Positions 55,746 to 64,000 of a stretch of 64,000 nt of DNA are shown one piece after another (position 1 is the stretch's first letter; every line of letters begins with the position of its first letter). The notes under the pieces are model-generated. The model saw only the letters and a program-made list of their open reading frames with translations, had not been told where the DNA came from and ran no database searches. The DNA lies in the NCBI GenBank assembly GCA_009760855.2, contig WPIO01000018.1, forward strand, positions 2,631,001-2,695,000. The letters are read 5' to 3'. A program made the position numbers and the translations under genes. The DNA comes from Cristatella mucedo (lineage: Eukaryota; Bryozoa; Phylactolaemata; Cristatellidae).

Positions 55746-56964
55746 GGTTAAAGCCAGAGATACTCGACCAGAGTCACAGGAGTGGGCAGTGCAGCAGGAA
55801 GGTCAAGCAGTAAGTACTTAGCATACGGTAGCCTTAGCCAGACGGGGGGGGGGGGGTCCGGGACCTAATTTTTGAGCAACCGGCCCTTGAATTCTGCACC
55901 CTGCTTGATAGGTAGCCAGCTCGAAGCCAGTGCAGTCAAAGAAAGGCGGTGTAATTTGACAGATGTGATTTTCACATTCGAGCAGGAAACGCAGCCAAGA
56001 CGAGCTGAGGTGCCTCAGCCCCTCAGTTCAAAGAAAACGACGTATACACAATTTTCAGGCTTGGCCAGCCCGGTAACGGAATGATCGAGCCTTTAAGAGT
56101 TCTGCCAACCGTTCGGGCCCTGTGCCTGTCAATGCCACCTCGGCCGTGGCAGAGCAGAATAGTAATATCTAGCTTCAATGAAAGCCCTACGAAAACAAAT
56201 TGCTTGCTTTCTTGTTGCTGCCAGTCTGCACATGGGCATGGGCACACGTGGCACGCCCTGAGGAGCAGTGCTGGATAGTCTGCTGGATACCAGAGCAGAG
56301 GTAGCTTGCTGGGTCACAGGTCTGCAAGAGTGCTGCTGCATACTCCGATTGTAAATGCACCACCAAGCTCGCGATCGCTAATCTTATCTGCCTACTAAAA
56401 ATAGATGTGTCTCTAAAAATACGGACGACCGGGAATGTAGCCTACGGTCAGTAAGTACACAGTAAGGCAGCTGAAGCCCCCTGTGCTTGCCACTCACTCT
56501 GTGTGGGTCAACTGTGAAACAAACATGTATCCGAACCCGTCGAAGTTCTAAACACCCCAAAGGTGCATCGTAGCACTGGAAAAGAAAGTCCAATAGGTCA
56601 TCGTGAGCTGAAATCACGCCCCCAAACCGGAGGCAAGGGTAATGCACACTAGCCAAGCTTAAGCCGACTCTGCAATGCCCACATCTCATAACGACAGTTC
56701 CAGTGCCTCTGAAATCAGGGCTGTACAGCATCGGCAAGCTGGAGGCTCGTGACACTACTGCTCCTGCCGCCTGAGTTCCTGGGCTTTGCATGTGAGATCG
56801 AAGGCTCAGCACTATGTTCTTTCTTCCTGCTAAATGTCACATTGTTAGGCTAATGGAGACAGAGGGCCACACTTAGCTCTTGGACTCGAATGAGGCCTGC
56901 CCGATGGTCCAGCGGGACCAAGAGGCAGGGCAGTCCATCAAATGTCAATGACAGTCAATGAGTC
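55746..56964. other. No gene recognised
   Basis: G-run at 55844-55857. The 142-codon minus-strand frame at 56384-56812 has no recognisable domain. Confidence 0.35.
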
Positions 56965-57145
56965 AATGGCAGTCAATAACACTGTGCATACCACCTCTAA
57001 CCATGTCTTGTTTGTTGACATTCTGCATGTTACTACTAGCTATTTGATCATGCTTCCTTTACAGCCTGTGTAAAATGCCTAGAGAGTGATTGAGTTATCT
57101 CTAAAGGGTGCTATGGAAATGTATTATCTTTATTATTATTGTTGT
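56965..57145 (+). repeat. LINE-A 3' UTR and tail
   Basis: CACTGTGCATACCACCTCTA, AATGCCTAGAGAGTGATTGA and TTATTATTATTGTTGTTG. Confidence 0.7.
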
Positions 57146-57814
57146 TGTCATTACTATTAAGTCTTCATTGGCTGCCTTGGCAAGTCCCTCTCTTCGGCTC
57201 ATTCTGTAGTGGCCGTTGAGTGGCTCATTGCAACGATTGAGTATGTGACCAGCAAACAACGACCTTACCATGTAGTCCATCCACAGGTCCGTTGCACTAA
57301 CAGCAGATTTCTGCGCTAGGTTGGCTGATTCAAGTCAAACTGTTGGCACCCTAGCTGAGGCAGACCAAGACTGTGCAAGAGATTACTATCCCGAGTTAGA
57401 AATTGATTAGGAATCTGATAGCCACAATGTACGGTTTAGAGAGTACAATAAGAAAGGAAGTTATGGCTAGTCAGTTGTAGGTTATCCTCTGCGTGATAGC
57501 ATGCATATCATAAGCCTTTCTTTATGGATTCCTTTACCGAGAGTAGCATAGATCCCGGATAGAGATAGCATAGATCCTTGTAGGGCACTATACAAATGAG
57601 GTAATCACAAATTTAAACTGATGTGTGTTGCACACACGTGGCCCCCTAGGTGGCTATGGTATATACAGTTGTATGCTTAAAAACTTGCTATTAAGACTTG
57701 CTATTAAGGTGCAGGCATTCATAGTTGCTCTCGTGTTCTGCTAGCGTTGCCGACGTGCTCCCTTCGAGAGGCTCTTGCGACTTGTTAGCCTCAAGCTTTG
57801 AGATGCTTGGAGAT
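57146..57814. other. No gene recognised
   Basis: Unique sequence without coding or repeat signal. Confidence 0.4.
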
Positions 57815-57965
57815 CGTTCGGCCCATTGGTTAGGTTGCTCGCCTCGAACCAAGGTCGAGGTGAATTTATTTGATGACCGAAGTCTTGGGCTCCAGCCCCG
57901 TGATATATGTAAAGCGCCTGAATAGAGCTAGAGTTCTCAAAGGGTGCTATACAAATTAATTACAT
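57815..57965 (+). mobile_element. SINE-A
   Basis: CGGCCCATTGGTTAGGTTGC head, GTCTTGGGCTCCAGCCCCGT B-box block, AAAGCGCCTGAATAGAGCTA tail. Confidence 0.75.
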
Positions 57966-58908
57966 AGTTGTATGTAGCTTCACTAGTATCTGTTTAATCT
58001 GCAAGGACTAGAACCCGCTACATGCAGTGAGTCTTTAGTAAAGAGCTTGCGTTCAGAAGTTTCAACAGCCCGGTCTAAAGGATGATTACAGGTTTGTATT
58101 AGCCAAGTGTCACTACCGTGCTGCATCAACGCCTGAACTAAAGTCCCGTCTCACAAACGCAAGTCAAGTAATCAGTGATAGTCGTTGAAGACGAGTAGAG
58201 TTCTATAGTCAAAGTCACAGAGGGTCTACACGGACAGACCACCGATTGTAAGGCACAACTCACAGACAATCACTTCCTAGCATTCTCTCTAAATCAGCAA
58301 AGGAAGCCTGTCGTGTCATTGGACAGATCTTGGCAAAGCCACGTTTCCGGGAAACAGTCGTGCTGGTTTGTGGCTTGGAGCAGAGAAAGAAAACTGAAGC
58401 CGTGCCTTGGTCCTATGACGACATCAACTCTAGAGTTGTTTACCCTTCTTCGACTATTCCGGCTATCATTTCGCAGCTACCATTTCTGTTCAGCGTGCGA
58501 GTGAGTGAAACCAACTATGTCTCTCCGTGAAGCCATCTGCCACGAAGAGAAGGCGAACCACACCTCCGATTTTGGGGGGGGGTAGGGGGTACCACAGCAA
58601 GAACAAGCTCTCTGTGACAGGCAAGTGCTCCATTAAAACTGCCGTGCGTTAGTTGATGGGGTACAAGGTGTAGGAATAGAATGTCAGGGCGACTTGCTCA
58701 GGAAGGAGCACTGCCGAAAGAATGCTGGCCAGTAAGAGACACAAAGGAGTGCAGCCAGCTATTGGGGCCGAAATTTCGGACTTCACAGCAAGCAAGAGGT
58801 CGCGATGCTGATGATGACTAGTGTTGAAGATGCTGATGATGACTAGTGTTGAGATGAATAGTGTCGATGACGACCACGATGACGACTAGTATTTAGCGTA
58901 GGGTACTT

Positions 58909-58939
<31 letters not shown>

Positions 58940-59159
58940 AGCTGCCTGTGCTCTTTGGTGCGAATACCGCATGCTATTGAGATTTTTCACTCTAGCAAAG
59001 AAGTAAAGCAACAGAGAATTGATGATTGAGGTGAGGCCTGCAGCACACGACGGATACTTTAGCTACTGGGGAGGTAGCCGAGATCATCAGTAACAGCATC
59101 AGGAGGCAGCAGCCTGCTGCTCCCATTGCCACAGTTGGTACACATCTGGGAAAAGAAGA
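57966..59159. other. No gene recognised; simple repeats
   Basis: GATGCTGATGATGACTAGTG is tandemly repeated at about 58805-58855 and a (GCT)10 run lies at 58911-58940. Confidence 0.45.
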
Positions 59160-59262
59160 CCAGCCAGCAACGCTATTTGCAGCAAATGTAAAGCGCCTAG
59201 AAAGAGATTGAGTTCTCTGAGGGCGCTTTATCAAGTGCATTGTTATTATTATTATTGTTAAG
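59160..59262 (+). repeat. LINE-A tail
   Basis: GCAGCAAATGTAAAGCGCCT, GAGTTCTCTGAGGGCGCTTT and ATTGTTATTATTATTATTG. Confidence 0.8.
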
Positions 59263-61044
59263 TGTTTACATTTTGTCGCACCATAACTCGGGTAAGGCAG
59301 CCAGGTAGGGTCAGAAGGAGGGGTTTACGAGGGCATGGGCACTGCCGACCCCATGTAGGCATAATGCTGGTGCTAAGATCAGTGAAGTTGTCTACATTTC
59401 TTTGAGCGACTGATGACTTAAATCTTGTTACTCCTTGCTGTTGTCCACCCGGGGCAAAAACCTGCTTCAGTGGGTGTGCTGGCTCTTATCTGCAATGCTG
59501 TCATCAATTCAGTCGTCAGATTGAAGCCAACTAGGGCACTGTAGAGGCTGTTGCATGGCTTGCCCAGGGCAGATTGGAATTAGGTCAGGCTTGGCAGTGA
59601 CAAGTAGTTACCTGGGCAACTAGCTGGTCAGTCAGTGCTCAGTTGTTAGCCGTGACAAGATTTATCATTGCGTCCCGAGCATCAGCTTATTGCAACCACT
59701 TTCTTGCTCAGTTGCTGCATGGATGTCTATACCGTCGTTTGCCCAGCAGTGGTGGGCAGCTGCTGGGTAGCTGCAGCAGCAGCAGATGTCGACAACCTAA
59801 AACCGATGCAAGCTCATCAACTAGCACAGAAAGTATTTGGTTGCATGTATTTATATCCACAAAACCTCTCATAAAACCTGTCAAGTTTTTTCCACGAGAT
59901 AATCTAGGGCTGGTTTTGGATGATGGAATAGTGCCTGGTGTTCTCTGACATTGGCTGTTGCAGCCTGGTTTGCGATGCTGCCATTTTGCTCGACTGAAGC
60001 CTAAAGCACATAAGCTCCAAGGCTTTCGGTCAGAATCTGCGAATAAACACAGGGGGGGTTGGCCATTCAGCAGGCAGCACAAGAAGAAAGCCGGCAGCAA
60101 ACAGTAAGGGATCTGCCGGCGACAGATGCTCGGTTCTTCAATGCTGCAGCACCTGGCCCAGATTCACTCAATGTGAAAGACCTCTTGTGTGGGCATTTGC
60201 CGGAAATGCGTAAGCATTTGTGAGACATTCAGAATTCATGGCTTGACTCCCACCCCAGAGGACCGGGCTTCTCCAACAGATTCCCCCCACAAGGCCTTTG
60301 AGCATCTGTGTGCAGACATCCTCATTCGGGGATCCTGAAGCAAGCGATGGCTATGTGATGGCAAGTGATGGCTATGTGATGGCAGCAATGGCTATGTGAG
60401 CATGCATCGCTGAGCTAAAATCACGTCTGCCAGTGATTTCAGGGGCACTACCGAAGACAGGTCGAAAGTGTTCGTCCATATTTCAAGAGCTCCGCGGCAT
60501 GCTTTCTGGGCCGTTGAGCTTGAAACGAGCGGGGCTGAGGGCCACGCTAGCTCTCGCTAGCACAAAGACCACGGCAGCCCAGCCAACCCTGTTGGTGACA
60601 TGCGCAGCCTTGGTTGCTCTCAGTGTAGTGGAACAGCGTTATATTCATAGCTCTAACGGTAGTAGCTTGGAGCAGTCGTCATTCGGGCGTGCGCTTGCAC
60701 GTGTGCGTTTGTTCACACATATGGGAGCCGATGGCAAGAGAATGTAAGTGTAGCAAAATCTGGGCAAATTCGTCGAGGTCTACGATCTTATTTATCTGTA
60801 GTCCGACGAAGATACGACGGCTCTGACCTTTGCTTCCAACAGCTGTGGTAAGACTTTTTGAAGGTACTTGAAAGCTGCCGACCCTTTGTCTAGAGATATG
60901 ACCGATTGCTAGATGAGACATAAAGTAATGTGCTCCAGTGATGGTATCAGCACCTTCCGAGGGTCTACCAGTGGCGCCCACTCAATATTATACTTCCCTA
61001 CAGAGAGCTTGGCCAGCTGTGGCCAATCCTATTGGAATATATAT
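59263..61044. other. No gene recognised
   Basis: Repeated GTGATGGCTATGTGATGGCA at 60350-60400. A 100-codon minus-strand frame at 60679-60981 is open but unrecognised. Confidence 0.35.
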
Positions 61045-61188
61045 ATATATAATTCATTTGTATGGCGCCTTAAGAGAGCTTAATCTCTATTCAGGTGCTT
61101 CACAAATGCCAGCCCGGGCTCAAGCCCACGATCTAGGCCAGATCTTGGTCGGGGCGAGCACATTAACCACTGGGCCAAACCAGGTCCT
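61045..61188 (-). mobile_element. SINE-A
   Basis: ATTCATTTGTATGGCGCCTT, CCGGGCTCAAGCCCACGATC and CATTAACCACTGGGCCAAAC in inverted order. Confidence 0.8.
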
Positions 61189-61333
61189 TAGTGTCGCAGC
61201 TGTCCAGTGGGCCAAGAAAACATGGAAACTTCGTGAAATTGCCGATCTATTTTGGAGGCCTATCTGAAGTGATGTCATTTTGAAGTCTTCAATAACCTCC
61301 CAACCACAGTGGCCATACTTTAAGGCACTTGGA

Positions 61334-61356
61334 AACATATGTTGTCAACATATGTT
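61334..61356. repeat. Short palindrome
   Basis: AACATATGTTG and CAACATATGTT around a single T, followed by a further CAACATATGT at 61373. Confidence 0.8.
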
Positions 61357-61424
61357 ACTTGGCAACATATGTATGACACTGGCAGCATCCTTTTTGAGGT
61401 GCGCAGCAAGAATTAAGGAAAAAA

Positions 61425-61545
61425 TATATAATGCATTTGCATAGCGACCTAAGAGAACTTAATCTCTATTCAGGCTTTTCACATGTCACGAGGCTCGAAC
61501 CCGTGACCTCGATCATCAAAAAAATACATTCACCTAGACCCCGGT
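61425..61545 (-). mobile_element. SINE-A, truncated
   Basis: ATGCATTTGCATAGCGACCT, GAGGCTCGAACCCGTGACCT, then the extra GATCATCAAAAAAATACATT segment; the 5' head is missing. Confidence 0.7.
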
Positions 61546-62104
61546 CTTTAAAGTTGGGCACCTTCAACAGTTCTCTTGCAGTGTTTGCTTGTGAAATGAG
61601 GTGCCAAGAGCTTGTCTTGATCTCCGACTGGCATGCCGAAATATTCTTTGTAGACCTCCCACATAGTAATAGACTAATTCACGGAGTACTCCTCTGCTCT
61701 CGTTTTGATGCATTGTCGACACTCATAGCAAAATGCATAAGCTGAATGCAAGCTACCTCGTGACGATATGTCAATAAAATATGGCCATTTATTGTTCTCT
61801 GATCTAGCATAAACCAAAGTGTTTGTTCAATTTATATGTTGTTCTGTGACACTTCTATGGATACTACTCAATAGTGTTATATCCGACTAACCATGACTCA
61901 TTCGGTTAGCTGCACAGCATGTGCTGTTTGTATGAACCTGCCGTCCAAACCGTGCCTAACAGCGAAATCGGAGAATATTATAGTATTGCCTTGACTACAG
62001 AAGCAAAGTTTTTGTACAATAACAGCTATTTGTGTACCTATTTTAGACATAAGGGATTAAGTCAACACACTTTGTATCTGAGGACGAAATAAGCTGAAAT
62101 ATGT
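61546..62104. other. No gene recognised
   Basis: AT-rich sequence with no exon signature. Confidence 0.4.
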
Positions 62105-62540
62105 TACCTTGTGTTATTTAACACTCTAAGGGAACAAAATCTCTTTCTAAGCACTTTAAAGTTGATGGAATGGAACCATGCCACTTGGCTAGTGATAAAA
62201 TGAACAATTTATGCATGGACAATTTAAGTGTTGATGTTAGAAATGCATACTCCTTGGAAGTTTATAGAGTTTGACATGCTAGAAAGCAAGGAGCGTTCAA
62301 AGATCAGGTACAGCTCGATGTCATCTGCAGAAAAACTAAAGCATGGATTGCGCTCGGAGATTGCATCTGTGAGAGGGAGAGTATGAATTGTAAAGAGAGG
62401 GGGACCTAAAATACATTCTTGGAGTGCCCCCCCCCCCGTAATTCAAAGGCTAGATGACCGTTGATCGTGTACACCTACTCTCTTAGATTCCCCAGTGAGA
62501 TAGGAATTCAGTTCATAGTGGATTGTATCTTGTCGAGGCC
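62105..62540 (-). mobile_element. LINE-A with RT fragment, internally deleted
   Basis: The inverted tail at 62105-62160 (CTCTAAGGGAACAAAATCTC) is followed at 62240-62440 by minus-strand ALQECILGPPLFTIHTLPLT, then SERNPCFSFSADDIELYLIF, the PQGS and YADD region of the RT with Y changed to S. The thumb and C-terminus are missing. Confidence 0.7.
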
Positions 62541-62549
62541 AAGCAACTA

Positions 62550-62665
62550 GTCGTTTCCACTCACCATTCAATCGCGCTTCCCTTTGCAGCAAATGTAAAG
62601 CACCTTGTTCTCTGAGGGCGCTGTATCAAGTGTATTATTATTATTGTGTTATTATTATTAATATA
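62550..62665 (+). repeat. LINE-A tail
   Basis: CACCATTCAATCGCGCTTCC, GCAAATGTAAAGCACC, TTGTTCTCTGAGGGCGCTGT and ATT repeats; the AGAAAGAGATTGAG part of the hairpin is deleted. Confidence 0.75.
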
Positions 62666-64000
62666 TCATGGGAAGCAGGATCGTCTGTAGCCACAGCCTG
62701 TAGTTAATGCACGAAGAAGCAGCAAAATAGCAACCCAGAATGAGCTGTTTGGGGGAGGCAGGGAGCAAGCAGCACCTACTAGATTAGCAAGTGCACTTAG
62801 GTACAGCTAACCTGAATAGGCACGGGTAGCTAGAGTGGCCGACCGCCTTCAGAAGGAGGAACATTGTATAACCAGGGCAGCTTGAAGCCTTATAAGTGGC
62901 CATCCAAGTCAGGAGAGAATCTTATGTGCCATGCGTAAGAGTAAATCGTCATTTTCATTAGCAGAAACTGCCTGCCAACTTCCTGCAGCTGGAGCTCTGC
63001 AGCCTAGCGTCTGGCCACAGTTTGTCCACTGTGTTTGTGCACAGCTCCGATGCCACGTGATGCCAGGCGAATGCGCTCTTTCTTGTATCACCACCCCCCC
63101 CCCCCGTTCAGCGTGTCAAAGGTAGCTAGAACGATATTTAGCTCTCTTAAGGCCCTCTGCGAGCACAGTTATGATTTGCATCGCCTAAGTTTCGGCATCT
63201 GCTACCTTTCGTGATGGCCTCCCACGTGTTACTGCTGCTCTGTGATTTTGCGGATTCTGCAAGTATGAAGATGGAAGCCCGCACGTTTTAAATACAATGC
63301 ACCGAAGAAAAGCTGCCTTTGGTAAACTCGGCGGCTCTTACTTCGCAGACGCCGCCATCGGGTTAACGCTTGAAAAACTACTGGCATAATGTCTAGTTCA
63401 GCTGAAACCCTGCGAGTCTACCGTCCTGCAGTGCCTCCTCATAGCAGCCTGCTGCTACCGGGCTGCAGCCGTGGCTCGTGGCCACGGCTGCAACCAGCAC
63501 TCTTTGATGCTGGCCTTTGTAAACGTTTCGGGGCACAAGCCTACGCAGGTCTGAGTGGTCGCTTGCCAAAGGCTGCCCAGTGCAGCGAGTTCTTCCGTCT
63601 GCCTGCGGCAGTCAGCTGATCCTTTGATCAAGCCTTCGGAATGCCTGCAAGAAGGATAAAAAGCTCTTCGCCCTCTGATCTCGAGCCAGGACTCGGGCGG
63701 CAGGCTTAGTACCGGCTCTCGGAAGTCACTTTCATCGGCTCTTTTCGGATGAGACACTAGGCCACCCAGGTTTATGCTGGTTCATCAGCAAGAGTGCCAG
63801 GGGGCTGACCGTAAGCTTGCCAAACTGGAAGTGGTCTCTCCTGATTGAGGGAGGGGTCTAACAGCTTCAGCAGCAGAGGCTTGTGCAGTTGTTTCTGTGG
63901 ATAGAGTGCACAAACGGACAAGTAGCCACGGACCAGTTGTAAAGACTTATTCGAGTAGTGTGAGTACTGACTGACAAACAATCCGTGAACGTTCTTTAAA
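62666..64000. other. No gene recognised; small hairpin
   Basis: TGCAGCCGTGGC and GCCACGGCTGCA at about 63463-63491 form a hairpin. C-run at 63092-63105. No coding signature. Confidence 0.4.

Noticed and set aside
60679-60981. 100-codon minus-strand frame with varied composition (SRRIFVGLQINKIVDLDEFA)
   Set aside because: It looks more protein-like than most, but I recognise no family and see no convincing splice sites; a protein search would decide.

Overview
This is nuclear DNA of an invertebrate animal, dominated by transposable-element remnants and microsatellites, with one well-supported protein-coding gene: Axin, the scaffold of the Wnt/beta-catenin destruction complex. The organism is a metazoan because Axin has the full animal architecture (tankyrase-binding N-terminus, RGS, GSK3-binding helix, beta-catenin-binding helix, DIX), with spliceosomal introns and standard code. 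A nuclear fragment of animal-type mitochondrial 16S rRNA and the element types (hAT, non-LTR retrotransposons with ATT tails, tRNA-derived SINEs) agree. I cannot name the phylum from sequence alone.

Layout. 0.3-2.5 kb: decayed hAT (ZMYM1-like) transposase. 3.3-6.1 kb: LINE and SINE debris, long microsatellites and a GC-rich stretch. 6.1-6.34 kb: nuclear 16S rRNA fragment (NUMT). 6.34-8.67 kb: a short gag-only LTR retrotransposon on the minus strand with recognisable LTRs, primer-binding site and polypurine tract. 8.7-18.5 kb: LINE-A, SINE-A and SINE-B copies, a second hAT fragment, a 7-bp minisatellite and long dinucleotide runs. 18.8-20.9 kb: a partial genomic duplicate of Axin. 21-43.7 kb: two LINE families (one nested in the other with a clear target-site duplication), a Ty1/copia gag remnant, a plant-type telomere-like tract and other dispersed repeats. 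44.2-52.2 kb: the intact Axin gene on the minus strand, 8 coding exons and 1115 predicted residues. 52.2-64 kb: SINE and LINE tails, GC-rich sequence and long stretches with no recognisable gene.

The most interesting object is the Axin-like duplicate at 18776-20564. It carries intron as well as exon sequence, so it is a DNA duplication and not a retrocopy. It lacks the RGS and DIX exons. Its two exon-like blocks keep splice sites and reading frame, giving about 456 open codons with one good GSK3-binding helix and three beta-catenin-binding helices. Two of these lie in a 162-bp in-frame tandem repeat whose helix-coding parts are identical. It may be a young Wnt-pathway gene (a scaffold without APC docking or polymerisation) or a pseudogene that has stayed open by chance.

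A second theme is that SINE-A and LINE-A share the same 3' tail (a GCGCC...GGCGC hairpin plus ATT repeats), as expected if SINE-A uses LINE-A machinery. Several microsatellites and the 7-bp minisatellite have grown inside LINE-A copies.
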